DNA of 64,000 nt, from NCBI GenBank assembly GCA_016617855.1, contig JAECUM010016819.1, positions 1 to 64,000 of the forward strand, in the 5' to 3' direction. Numbering within the stretch: the first letter of the stretch is position 1; every line of letters begins with the position of its first letter. Of this stretch, positions 45,171-55,421 are shown piece after piece. The position numbers and the translations under genes are program-made. Under the pieces are notes generated by a model that saw nothing but the letters and a program-made list of their open reading frames with translations, was not told where the DNA came from and made no database searches. This DNA is from Megalonaias nervosa (lineage: Eukaryota; Mollusca; Bivalvia; Unionida; Unionidae).

Positions 45171-46155
45171 ATGGAATCTGTTTATTATTCCCCGAGAGGA
45201 TTCTGGAGAGGTAAGGCAGCGATTAGTAAGCTCGCCGAAGCAGCAAAAGTTTCACGTAATGTCGCTGCATCATGGTTAGCACGACAGGCAATATGGCAAA
45301 TCTTCCTAAGTCCACCTAAAGGAATTCATTACGCGCATTTTGATGTTAGTGTCCCTAATGAAGTTCATCAAGCAGATATTTTGTTTTTACCACACGATAC
45401 CATTAAAACACATGGACGAAAATCACGCACGTACAAATACGCGTTAACTGTCGTTGATATTGCTAGTAGATATAAAGAAGCGGAGCCATTATCAACGAAA
45501 ACAGCATCCGAAGTTGCATCTGCGTTCGAACGAATTTATCATCGAGGCGGTCTACGATGGCCAAAACTACTACAGGTTGATCCCGGTAAAGAATTTCTTG
45601 GAGTAGTATCAGCGTTGATGAAGAAACATAATGTTAAAATCAGACGAGGATATACTGAAATTCATCGTGATCAGGCAATCGTTGAACGATTTAATAGAAC
45701 ACTTGCTGAGCGGTTATTCGGATATCAATATGCAAGGGAAATATCTACTGACTTCAAAGATAGATCTCGTGAATGGGTTGCAAGATTACCGAGTGTGATA
45801 GCTGCGTTGAATAATGAAATTACTCGTGCAACTTCCATGAAACCTTCTAATGCGATCAAAAAAAAAATACATACGCAATGGCTACGGACAACGACAAGAA
45901 TCTTTCTCTCAACCAGTATTAGGAAATGTTACAGTTAGATATTTATATGAACCCGGCGAACTTGAAGGCGGTAAAAAAAGAGCAACCGATCCTATCTGGA
46001 GCGTGACTACACATAAAATTTCTAGCGTGGTTAGATCCACTGGTAGACCTCCAATATACAGATTAGATTCTACTGCCCCTCAACGTGGATTTGTACGTGA
46101 ACAATTACAAGTAATTCCTGAGGATACGCAATTACCACCAAGCTCAATTTTGTAA
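45171..46155 (+). pseudogene. Retrovirus-type integrase (rve), one frameshift in an A run
   Basis: The first frame runs to 45,938 and has an N-terminal region (MESVYYSPRGFWRGKAAISK), then the DDE core: EVHQADILFLP, LLQVDPGKEFLG, and DQAIVERFNRTLAERLFGYQ. At about 45,858-45,867 a run of A residues (Lys codons) shifts the frame. The second frame carries the C-terminal domain (TGRPPIYRLDS, RGFVREQLQVIPEDTQLPPS). The enzyme inserts the element into the host genome. All three acidic residues survive. The indel in a homopolymer could be a sequencing error. It overlaps the end of the convergent polymerase gene by 12 bp. Confidence 0.9.
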
Positions 46156-49100
46156 ATGTCCAGGGCCTCGACGTCGATTACACTCAAGACAAGTCAGCAT
46201 TACATTTTCACGTGTATGACCAAGATCACTATTAATTCTGTCTACGGTAAATTGTCTTGGATTCGAACACTGCCATGACATATTACGGTTGCAACTTGTG
46301 CAATGATTATTTTGTAATTGTTTTAGTTTTATAATAAATTCAACATCAATATCAAAATCACGATTATTTTTTTTGTCACACTGCTTATAACCAGATAGTT
46401 TTTTTCTTATTACGTCATTATTAACAGTTTGATCATTATCTTCTATAAAATTCATAATAACCCTATGTAGTTGAGATATTCTCCTGACTCGAGATACGGC
46501 GAGATAGACTAAATTTGACCACTCGATCCGATCATCTACAATCCAGATTTTAGTATCGGTTATAGTTAATCCTTGTGACGAGTGAATCGTTATAGCGTAT
46601 CCTAACACCCACGGTGATTTATTCATACTCAGCGCATTCTCAACGACATTAATATCGACTAAAACAATATCATTCAATACAAGATTCTGTACCCGGACAT
46701 TTTCAATGTCTCCACCTGGTATTTCAACTTCAATATTCTGTCGTCGAGTATCTGAGGGGCGATAACATAAAGGTACAGGTATATCTGAAAACTTTTCTTT
46801 ATGTAACAAAAATAATTTATCCTGTAGTTCATCACGAACTATCTTTCTACTCGCGACTATCAAATCAGCGGGATTCCATGAAGTCCAAAATTCATTCATA
46901 GAAGTCTCTGGAATTACTCCTCGCATTATCTCACATTGTACTCTGTCTGGTTGAAGTCTGATTAATTTTTTTTAAATTCCTTCAGCGGTTCATCGATAGC
47001 TCTATGGTCATCATGTATTTCTTCATAATAATCTACGTTATTCTTTAGCCATTCATGTGGAGACTCTCCAACAAAAGGTGGTGGTTGACCATGATCGCCG
47101 CACATAATCACAGCAGTATTCTTTGTTAATAACCAATCAAGAAATGTTTTTAGTGTTTCTAACGACACTGTGCATATCTCGTCCCATATAATATATTTAT
47201 GTATATATTTCTCACCCATCCGCGATGGAGTCCATGTGTCTCCGCACCATCTAAAGAAACTGTGATATGTACACGATTTTACTCCTCGTTGCTTTATTTC
47301 TCTAGCAAGTTTGTGCGTCGGTGTTAAAACAATTATATCCGAATTATTATTTATAAATAAATTAATTACACGAGTTGTTTTACCTGACCCTCCACACCCA
47401 TTAAGATAAACAGCCTTATGTCTAGATACAGGATCATACACAGATGGTACAGATGACTTTAATATTTGATTATTATTTCTGTAATATGTCTCCACAATTT
47501 CAACATCTGCAGATTCAGAATAACTAAATATATTTTCTTGTTTTATTCTCCATGTTTCCCATTCACCATTACCGAGTTTTAATAAATCTTTATATTTTTT
47601 ATGTACATAAAATGAATCCGTAGCGACTCTGACAGCGTGATGAGGAAATTTATTTATCATCGGTAGTAGGTTTATCGAAACATAAGCTAACATCGAAGAT
47701 CTTAAATGAGTAAATTGTGGTGAGTCGCCATCAAGATAGCTCACAATGGTACCTAGTTTCGTTCCATCTGATAAATAAGCATTACATCTGTTTATAAACG
47801 TATTTTCTCAGTTGTATCAGCGATTATAAAATCTAGTTCAGCGTCGTCCATAATCAATCTTGTACACGCTCGTTTATAATCGTATGAACCACCTTGAGTA
47901 AACTTACCGATTATCTTTCTACCGAGATCCTTTGCAAATTTTTCATCATGCTCGTTCCTGCATTTATTTATTTTAATGACATGATCTTCATCAATATCAG
48001 GGAATTCTTTCCTGGCATCATCGATATTAAATCTGTCCGGTTCTGGTAACTAAACTTGCTTCTGTGAACTATACGATATAATCGCTTCAGTTACTCTCAA
48101 CGATATTAAAATTCCAACATCAAGCATATATCGCAATAGTACTATTGGAACCCAACATTTTTCTGAAAAATGTCTTCCAAACCAAGCATAAGTAATCGGA
48201 TGGAGATTTTCTGTAAACTCGAATGATTCTACATGAGCAAATCCGGTTAAATCAAAATCTGGTAAATATCCGTTTATCGCAACCCTGGTCATGTCATGTG
48301 TAGGATGTCCGAATCTCTTAAAGTACTTAGAACATACTCCATATCCAAGAAAACTCCCAGGATAACACGCTACCATATCAACTGAGATAACATCACTATG
48401 GTTATATTTGGTGTTCCATAACCCACCATGACCATATTCTATACAGCTTTTCTTGACATCTTCAAGGAATTCTGATCGTGTCGTTTTCCATGAATTTTTC
48501 TCCTGAGCGAAATGGGCAGCAACCGATGGTACGGTAAAGCATTTATTTAATAATTGTCCAACTATGACATCATCAGAGGTATATTTCAATGCAAATGTTC
48601 CATTTCTTCATGAAGAAATTCTGTACGATAAATATCACCGTTAGGCCGTACAAACTGATCGTAATGATTATATTCCGAACTCTGAAATAACCAAACAGAC
48701 ACAGGGTCGCTTTTACTTATATTTTTAATAAAATCAAATATATCACCGTTATAAAATTTAACTTTTCTATCTCGTGGAAATATCGTTACAGCATTAGTCC
48801 ATGCATGTGCATTATGATCAACGATTGTTATAGGGTTTCCGTTTTTAATATATTTTGGTTCGTATAATATCTCTCCGGTTAGTGTTTTTACTGTTATTGG
48901 AAATCTTAATAACTTTTCTAGCTCAGCGACATCCTTAATAGATGCACCAGTATCTTTAACGGACTCTGCCCATTTGTTTATTTTTTATGTCTTAAATCAG
49001 TTAAACCATTACCACGTATCGCATTTGTAAAATGTTCTGTAACTCGTTCAGCTACGCAGTTTATTCTCGATATTTTCATAGGTTTCAGATCTGTAATATT

Positions 49101-49568
49101 AGGTTTATCATTCAGCGGAAATATTCCGTATACAACTGCAGTTGCTGGATAACTCTGTATATAATAGGGTTTATCAATGCCAGTAAGTATTCCAGGTTTA
49201 GATTTATTACTTAAAAGAACAATATTACCCCCGGGCTGCACACGGACTGGATCACGCTTATCACGAATAATCCAGATATCTTCTTCTGTATTTACAATAA
49301 ATTTTATTAGAATAAAATATTTTTGATTATCAAGGTGATTAATAATTACTTTTCCTCGTTTGTCATTCATCATATTAGTAACATTTCCAACTCTGAATGT
49401 TGACCATGCATGAACTGCACCATCGTCACGAAATTCCTTTTTTGCTTCACGAATGCGTTCGATCACCGTTAATGCCAGATCCTGCATCGAAGTACTAAGT
49501 TTATATTCTGATAGTCTGTCAAGGTCAAATCTAGCAGGGGACGGTTCAATAACGGATAATTTCTCCAT
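46144..49568 (-). pseudogene. Giant fused protein: DNA polymerase B, SF1 helicase and HNH nuclease (broken in four places)
   Basis: About 1,140 codons on the minus strand. N-terminal part: MEKLSVIEPSPARFDLDRLS ..., then a KINKWAESVKDTGASIKDV segment. Polymerase palm: motif A SVDMVACYPGSFLGYG and motif C RVATDSFYV. Helicase: Walker A LNGCGGSGKTTRVI, Walker B IIWDEICTV, MCGDHGQPPPF, and TIHSSQGLTI with YLAVSRV. The C-terminal HNH/zinc part has CTSCNRN, VDRINSDLGH and CLECNRRRG. Breaks: one-base loss in an A run near 48,980, a shift near 48,595, TAG at 48,050 where the family has Trp, a shift near 47,800, and loss in an A run near 46,970. It replicates the element DNA in an intact copy. Confidence 0.88.
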
Positions 49569-49611
49569 TATAATTAGGGCAAATATTTAATTGAACATTA
49601 ATCTTTTGTAT

Positions 49612-49926
49612 ATGATTGAAACACAAAACAAATGTGCTTGGCTCAAAATTGGATATACTTCTACTTGTAATAAATCGTGTGTGAACAAATACTGCGGAAA
49701 TCACGCACAGAGTATCAAAAATGGAAGTACAGGACCAATACCGTGTGTGAAATGCGGTGTTGGAGTAAGAGGAAAAACTCAATTGTGCCTAAAATGTGGC
49801 GGAAAAAAGTATAGAGAACTAAAACGATATTATGACAAAAAAAATAACACATTATCAGGTAAATCTCCCATAAAGACAGAAGAAGATTATCTGGTTAGAT
49901 TTCAAAATAATGATTTAGACAAATAA
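49612..49926 (+). CDS. Cys-rich zinc-binding protein (unknown)
   Basis: A 104-residue protein from MIETQNKCAWLKIGYT. An upstream Met at 49,591 is also possible, but the later one leaves more room for the divergent polymerase promoter. Cys/His groups are C-x-W, then NKSC...YCGNH, then a ribbon PCVKCGVGV ... LCLKCGGKK. The tail is basic and then acidic. At least two zinc sites are likely. It starts 43 bp from the polymerase start, back to back. No named family; DNA- or RNA-binding regulation is plausible. The frame is intact. Confidence 0.65.
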   Translation: MIETQNKCAWLKIGYTSTCNKSCVNKYCGNHAQSIKNGSTGPIPCVKCGVGVRGKTQLCLKCGGKKYRELKRYYDKKNNTLSGKSPIKTEEDYLVRFQNNDLDK

Positions 49927-49938
49927 TATTATATATAA

Positions 49939-50439
49939 ATGGAGCAAAATGAGTTTGTGTCACATCCAATCCTTACCAATTATGAAGCATCTCGTGATGG
50001 CGTGATTAGAAATTGCAGATTGAAAAAACCAGTCGGTAGTATTTGTAATACTGGTTATCTTAAATTTCGTGCTGGGAAAAATAAATGTTATTACTCACAT
50101 AAATTCGTATTTGAATGTCATTTTGGGGTCATTAAGGATGGACTTGTAGTTGACCACATTGATGGAGACCCCCATAATAATCGATTATCTAATTTACAAT
50201 CTATTACACAAAGTCAGAATGCTGCACGGGGAAATACTGGAAAATGTAAAAAGTTTGCAAGAAGATCTATTAAATCCGTAAATACAGAGACTGGGGGAGA
50301 AATTAGTTTTCTATCAATATATGCGGCTGCCAGATATTTTGGTATTTGCATGCCTTCAGTACAACGTGTCGCAGAAAATATACAAAAATCTGCCCTTTCA
50401 AAAATATATAATCAGCGGATAGTATTTGAATATGTCTAA
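49939..50439 (+). CDS. HNH endonuclease with NUMOD-like tail
   Basis: An intact 166-residue protein. An N-terminal NUMOD4-like region (YEASRDGVIRNCRLKKPVGS) precedes the HNH core HKFVFECHFG ... VVDHIDGDPHNNRLSNLQSI. The C-terminal FLSIYAAARYFGICMPSVQR is an IENR1/NUMOD-like helix-turn-helix DNA-binding unit. Such free-standing nucleases behave as homing endonucleases in viruses and phages. A TATATATAA stretch sits directly before the ATG. It lies in the only part of the element with two consecutive plus genes after the polymerase, and could be a late arrival. Confidence 0.88.
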   Translation: MEQNEFVSHPILTNYEASRDGVIRNCRLKKPVGSICNTGYLKFRAGKNKCYYSHKFVFECHFGVIKDGLVVDHIDGDPHNNRLSNLQSITQSQNAARGNTGKCKKFARRSIKSVNTETGGEISFLSIYAAARYFGICMPSVQRVAENIQKSALSKIYNQRIVFEYV

Positions 50440-50475
50440 TTTTGTCTTCTTACAAAAACAAATAGTTCGACTCTG

Positions 50476-50913
50476 TTAATTTTCCCAAGGGTTTTGTTTA
50501 GCCATAATTACAGTCACTGACTCTGTCAGGGGTTCATCTTCACCGCTCTCAGCATTGACAGAATCAGATAACATAATCTTTCTTAATTGCATTACACGAT
50601 TATCCACAATCTTTTTTCTTTCGTACTCGTGAGACAGTTCAGATTTAATATTTTCGATAGAACGTGCAAGAGGTGCAAATAGCTTCATCTGATTGTCGTT
50701 TACCATGGCTAGTGATTCAAGCATAGCTTGATAAATTAATTTTATAAATCTGTAGTTTGAAGATAGTGTATATTTATTATCAAATTTTCTCTGTTGCAGT
50801 AATTCAAAATCGCACATGATTTTCTGAGGGTCGAGATTATCAGATATTTTTATTCCATTATGTTTTAATTTTTTAATAGCAGAAATAATATCATTGATGT
50901 TTTCTTGGTTCAT
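50476..50913 (-). CDS. Unknown helical protein
   Basis: An intact 145-residue frame from MNQENINDIISAIKKLKHNG. Composition is that of an all-helical, charged protein, including a stretch rich in E, R and K (SHEYERKKIVDNRVMQLRKI) that may be coiled coil, and an acidic tail (ESGEDEPLTES). No Cys and no membrane segment. No family recognised. It lies between the HNH gene and the 1-kb non-coding gap, and is the first gene on the minus strand after that gap. Confidence 0.6.
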   Translation of the reverse strand: MNQENINDIISAIKKLKHNGIKISDNLDPQKIMCDFELLQQRKFDNKYTLSSNYRFIKLIYQAMLESLAMVNDNQMKLFAPLARSIENIKSELSHEYERKKIVDNRVMQLRKIMLSDSVNAESGEDEPLTESVTVIMAKQNPWEN

Positions 50914-51315
50914 TATATATATATATATTTATATATTTAATATAAAAAATAATATCTGAATAATTATTTTAAAAAAATGTAGTCCCCATAACCCCATGTG
51001 AACCTCTAGGTTGTCATATGACATCCTAGCAGGATCAGAAGGTCAGGGGACTGTTTTGAGGATGATTGTATGATTATATGGTTATGATTTTAATTCTAAG
51101 GACAGCACAAACCCCATGTGATCCCCTAAGTTGTCAAACAACATCCTAGCAGGATCAGAGGTTAAACTTATCCTAATGATTATATGGTTATGAATATATA
51201 CAGATGGTTTATGATTTTGGACGGCACAAACATAAACTTATCCTAATGATATATGAACATGAAATATATACAATGGTGATGACGGGGGAATCTTGTCTAC
51301 GTCCAAGAAATTTTG

Positions 51316-51388
51316 TACACTCTCCCCCCATACAAAACCCCGGGAGTGTAAAACGTACACCCTCAAGGGTGTATGATAGGAGAGTGTA
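51316..51388. promoter_or_regulatory. Iteron-like palindrome cluster (possible origin)
   Basis: Five heptamers related to TACACTC lie in 73 bp in alternating orientation, with a 10-bp perfect outer stem and a 7-bp inner stem. It is the most structured part of the non-coding gap. Confidence 0.55.
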
Positions 51389-51489
51389 TTTTGTCTGTTG
51401 TGGATATCGAGGAAATTTCTCCGGGTTCCCCCCCAATTAAATAAGCATCAGTCGCAAATGCAAGATAATATCTTTAGCATTTTTGGAGA

Positions 51490-51562
51490 CTCGAACACGC
51501 GAGAGTCTGTAGAGCTTCGATCTACGTCAAACCGTCTTACCATTTCGGCTATCGTTCTCTTA
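51490..51562 (-). tRNA. tRNA-like sequence (pseudo-tRNA?)
   Basis: The minus strand has A-box-like TAGCCGAAATGGTAAGAC and, 40 bp later, B-box-like GTTCGAGTCTC. The T-arm does not pair cleanly and the acceptor ends are not complementary, so it is more likely a tRNA-derived relic or a mimic than a working tRNA. Confidence 0.3.
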
Positions 51563-51912
51563 TCAATGATATAGTTAAATTTAAGTATATATATAATATT
51601 TACACTGTCTCACAGAACTTGTATTACTAACAGAATGTAGAATTGTACTTCAGTTTTTCAAAATTCATAAAATAATTTTGCACGCATAAAGTTATAGTTC
51701 GTTAAGGTAACAGACAGACGGACTAATATACGCTATACACGTACATATAACTGGGTTTGTACAGATAACGTAGTAAGGGAAATAATCGTTCAATTTACTG
51801 CAGAGAGATAGCCGAGTTATCTCGCTTTATTATATATACAATTGCTTTAATCATAGAAAATTGATTATGTATTTACTCATCAGATTATGCCCTGATTAAA
51901 TAATCAGACGTT

Positions 51913-53370
51913 CTATGAGCGTACATACAGGTTTATATTAAGAGATTCGTTTCTCGTGTCCAGAATGTTTCCTGCCTGGTCAGTGAGTTTGAAATTTATT
52001 CTTGTCAGAAATGGATTATGAACTCGCAGGTAAACGGGGTTAATTGGTTCTGCCACAATTAGCCAGCCTGGTGGAACAATCGGGCTAAAACTGAATAATA
52101 TGTACCCTTGCTCCGCAGTACCACTGCGGTGGTTAGATTTAGAAAGATCTACCTGATAGCTACCTTCAATAATATCACATACCAGATTGACTGCAATAAC
52201 TGATGTTATGTTTACAATGCCCGGTGATATATGTCTACCGGCACCAAAGGGGTTGTTATTGTGTTTTAATATAACCGGTGGTGGGGCTATTTTTCTCCAC
52301 GATTCAATTACTCCCGGATAATATTCTTCAATAAGATCACTTAACGATTTCTTCATTTCAGCGTTATTTAAATCTGGTATAACAAATGTTTGTAAATCTT
52401 TTTCTGTTATTTTGTAATGTTTAATAAACAAATTTTTCATCATATTCCAGTTTAAATTATCATCAAGATCTATAGCACCCCTACGCTCTCTTACAGCGTG
52501 TAAAATTATATCATTAATAAGCCTTAAATCTATCATAGTAATGTTTAAATGTTTTATTGTTTCAATTATCTGTTGTTTTACATCTTCGCTGTAATATTGT
52601 AATAAAGAAGAAAATAAATTTCGTAGTTTATTAACTGATTGTTCATACTCGAGTTTAATTGGGTCGGACCATAATTTTAAATTTTCTTCATTAAAGTGAA
52701 TTTCTTTATTAACAGATTTATGTAAGTGAACTCTTTTAATATATATTTTTTCACCATAGAGCTCTTGATAATATACTGGTCGATCAGCGGGTACCCACGG
52801 AAATTTATTTCGATATTCTGGACGTTTTATAAATATCTTTTCTGTTGTGAGAAACTCATTTTTAGTTGGTTCTGAAACTCCATTATAAACAGGTGCAACT
52901 TCAGGCCATCCTAACACGGATCTAATCGAACTTTGATAAATATCTACGAGGTAATCAGGAGAATTTATTTCAATAACCGCAGATAGTGTTGGTTCATAAA
53001 CAGTAATCGCTATTTTAGATTCTTTGCCTGTGATAGATTTAATTCTGCGTTGGAATTCATCATTAATCTGTTCTATTTGATAACTGCCCGTTGAAATTCC
53101 AACAACTTGCCAATCAGGTGTTCCATCCGGTTTATTTTAATTCGCGAATACCAGTGAATTATTTGGTTGTTGTCCACCAAACGGTTTTGATCTAATATTA
53201 GGCCAACTATAATAAACTCGTAATTGCGCTAATGCTATTTCCTTTGCTGGAATTGCAGTCGGAAAATTAACGCTAAATTCAGGATTGGTTGAACTTAATG
53301 ATATCATAGTAGTTTTTGACGGCGTTGTATTAGCTACGATCTGCTGTAATAGTTCGCGCGACTCTGACAT
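51913..53370 (-). pseudogene. Penton / minor capsid protein, one in-frame TAA
   Basis: The frame is 486 codons, broken only by TAA at 53,139-53,137 (codon 78). Before it: ISLSSTNPEFSVNFPTAIPA and LAQLRVYYSWPNI, the usual penton opening. After it: VVGISTGSYQIEQINDEFQR and the long body, with the C-terminal domain GYILFSFSPIVPPGWLIVAE and HNPFLTRINFKLTDQAGNIL. The penton forms the capsid vertices. The stop may come from a CAA or similar codon. A start at the Met at 52,917 would lose the N-terminal fold, so a broken gene is more likely than a short one. Confidence 0.75.
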
Positions 53371-53388
53371 TATTATTATTGTTATTAT

Positions 53389-53883
53389 TTAATTCTCCAT
53401 CTTTCCGTCACTAGAGAACGCATCACGTTCCACTATGAATGCTTCATCGTAGGTTTTCATTATCGTTACGAACTCCTCATCGGATATTTTACCATCACTG
53501 AGATACGCTGAAATATACGAGCATAATTTAGTGTATGCGGCTGTTGCTGTGTGCAATTTCATCACGTACTCGTTTAGTTTATCATTCGTACACGTAGATA
53601 TTTTTTTAGAGATAATACTGAAAATACCTGCGCATGTTGTTGCCGTTGAAACTATAATCGTTACAACTGCAGGCGCTGTCATCGTTATTGTTGATAATAT
53701 TAATCCACTTCCAGCAATAACAACAGAAACCGAGTATACCATTATATCAATAACGACCATACGACGACGATATTTTTTTACCTTTATCGTGTAATCGTCG
53801 ATGATATTTTTTAGTTTAGTTTGACACTCACATACTTGAGCGTATCTGTGACGTTGAACGTCGATAAATGATTCTTGATTCAT
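53389..53883 (-). CDS. Two-transmembrane virion-associated protein (unknown)
   Basis: An intact 164-residue protein. An N-terminal charged helix (RHRYAQVCECQTKLKNIIDD) is followed by two hydrophobic segments (VVIDIMVYSVSVVIAGSGLI and TMTAPAVVTIIVSTATTCAG), then a Lys-rich turn and a C-terminal helical part ending with ISDEEFVTIMKTYDEAF. The helix, TM hairpin and SDEEF.....Y order recurs in proteins next to fibre genes of related elements, by my recollection. Membrane or particle insertion is plausible. It lies 18 bp downstream of the penton start, within the minus-strand structural block. Confidence 0.65.
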   Translation of the reverse strand: MNQESFIDVQRHRYAQVCECQTKLKNIIDDYTIKVKKYRRRMVVIDIMVYSVSVVIAGSGLILSTITMTAPAVVTIIVSTATTCAGIFSIISKKISTCTNDKLNEYVMKLHTATAAYTKLCSYISAYLSDGKISDEEFVTIMKTYDEAFIVERDAFSSDGKMEN

Positions 53884-53892
53884 TATACTTAT

Positions 53893-54989
53893 TTAAGTAA
53901 CTAATTCGGGAGTTTCAGCTACAAACTCAATACACCACCAATAAGTCGCTGCGGTTAACTTTTTATCATTCGCTATTAGCATAAATGTTTCTTCAGTATC
54001 TTTATTTAACACTATAGACACAATTCCAGAAAAATCATCGGTTGAATGACGCCATGGAAATGTGGTAAATATACTGAATTTTGCACTACTAAATACAGAT
54101 AATCTGTATACACCAGTAACCTCTGCGGTGTGTTTAAAAATGTTATTTTCCGGTGTCCATGTTGCTTTTCCTGATGCGACTGTGTACACGATATTAATGA
54201 TCTGCTTGTGAGGAATTTTAACGAGATTAGTTTTTTGAATAATATTAGGAATACCACTAATGATATCGTTGAGTCTTGCGTTAATGTCAGCGAGATTAAT
54301 AATAACAGTAGGTGGAGTTCCAAAAATTCGTTAATAGATCTGTTTATATTTCTACGAAAATTTAGAAATGTTTGTACGTGATTAAAATATTCAGTTCTAA
54401 ATGAAGCAATTCCATCATTAATTGTCGTTAATGAAGTAGTTATTGGAATTTCCTTATCGTCGACGTATTTCTTCGTTGCGGCGTCGAAATCTGTTTCTGG
54501 TGTTCTGAGATTATTAATACCATTATTATTCATGTCGAGAAATGCACGCATTATACCACCGCGCACTGACACGTATTTGGATTCTTGATCATCGACGTAT
54601 TTTTTTGTTGCTGCGTCTGTATCTGCGATTGGATCTCCAAGATACGTAATTTTTCTTCCTGACATAATAACGTCACCGGTAAATACATCACCAGTTTTCT
54701 TAACATAATCGTTAACCGACTTACCGGAATCCTGTATTTTACCTTGATCAGTGAAAGTAACGACATTATTAATAACCGCGTTGGGAATTCGTACAAGAAC
54801 ATCTAGTATTTGTATATTACTCGTTTTTAATCGTCCTTGTTTATCCTGAAAAACGACGACTTCATTTTGATCCACACTCGTGATATTTAATAAATCATCG
54901 ATTTCATTTCTGAGCTGATCAATGGTTGCATATTTAGATAAATCGACCTTCTGAGCTCTACCTGAGGATCTTCCGTAAATATCTACCAT
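53893..54989 (-). pseudogene. Fibre-like protein with phage-tail-type repeats, frameshifted
   Basis: From the ATG at 54,989 (MVDIYGRSSGRAQKVDLSKY) the protein has a short N-terminal anchor, a shaft with LGDPIADTDAATKKYVDD and a second TDFDAATKKYVDD, and a coiled-coil neck (TSLTTINDGIASFRTEYFNH). Near 54,325-54,345 a shift in a T run changes frame. The C-terminal head follows (ATWTPENNIFKHTAEVTGVY ... WWCIEFVAETPELVT). The AATKKYVD repeat is a hallmark of phage tail-fibre shafts. The product probably binds host cells. An upstream Met at 55,103 would overlap the protease and is not preferred. Confidence 0.75.
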
Positions 54990-55008
54990 TATATTTACTG
55001 ATATCAGT

Positions 55009-55413
55009 TTAAGTACTATGACGTAACGTAGTGAACGCGTGTACGACTTTATGAGGCGGTGCTGTTGATTTTGATACAGCATCAAGCATAGCGAGGGTTT
55101 CACGACCGCATATTGGAGGATCAGTTATTTTTTGTGTCGGTAGCGTTGAATACCAGATTGGAGCAGTATTATTACTGACATAATGAAGAAATTCTTTTGG
55201 TGGTGCTAATCCATACGAATCGAAATAAATAATTCCACGTGGATCAATTGCATATGCGACCCAGTGCGTGCCTGGGCCAGAATTTTTATCGAGATTAATA
55301 ATACCGGTTTCATGTTGCATTGCAACGGTAGGTAATTGATCGCGTATAAAAACACCTCTGAAATTTTTTATTTTTAATTGCTTAGCAGCATTAAGTAAAT
55401 CAAAATTGGACAT
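55009..55413 (-). CDS. Adenain-like capsid maturation protease
   Basis: An intact 134-residue frame. The catalytic His lies in GPGTHWVAYAIDP, the acidic residue in IIYFDSYGLAPPKEFLHYVS, and the Cys in DPPICGRETLAML. These match the adenovirus/Ulp1-type cysteine protease of Polintons in order and spacing. The enzyme trims capsid precursors such as pVI-like proteins. The C-terminus after the Cys is a little unusual; a plus-one frame there also gives a helical reading, so a late indel is possible. It lies between the fibre and pX-like genes. Confidence 0.88.
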   Translation of the reverse strand: MSNFDLLNAAKQLKIKNFRGVFIRDQLPTVAMQHETGIINLDKNSGPGTHWVAYAIDPRGIIYFDSYGLAPPKEFLHYVSNNTAPIWYSTLPTQKITDPPICGRETLAMLDAVSKSTAPPHKVVHAFTTLRHST

Positions 55414-55421
55414 AGGTGATA

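Larger units (their letters stand above)
50914..51912. promoter_or_regulatory. 1-kb non-coding gap with 120-bp repeats and iteron/hairpin cluster
   Basis: Two direct copies, about 120 bp apart (from 50,991 and 51,111), share ACCCCATGTGA and GACATCCTAGCAGGATCAGA-type words. At 51,316-51,388 a cluster of TACACTC/TACACCC heptamers alternates in both orientations; the outermost TACACTCTCC and GGAGAGTGTA pair perfectly, and ACACCCT-CA-AGGGTGT forms an inner hairpin. At 51,490-51,560 (minus) a tRNA-like stretch with AGCCGAAATGGTAAGAC and GTTCGAGTCTC occurs. A replication origin, a packaging signal or a non-coding RNA would all fit; none is proven. Confidence 0.6.

Noticed and set aside
51490..51562. 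Functional tRNA gene
   Set aside because: A- and B-box-like words are present, but the T-arm and acceptor stem do not pair.
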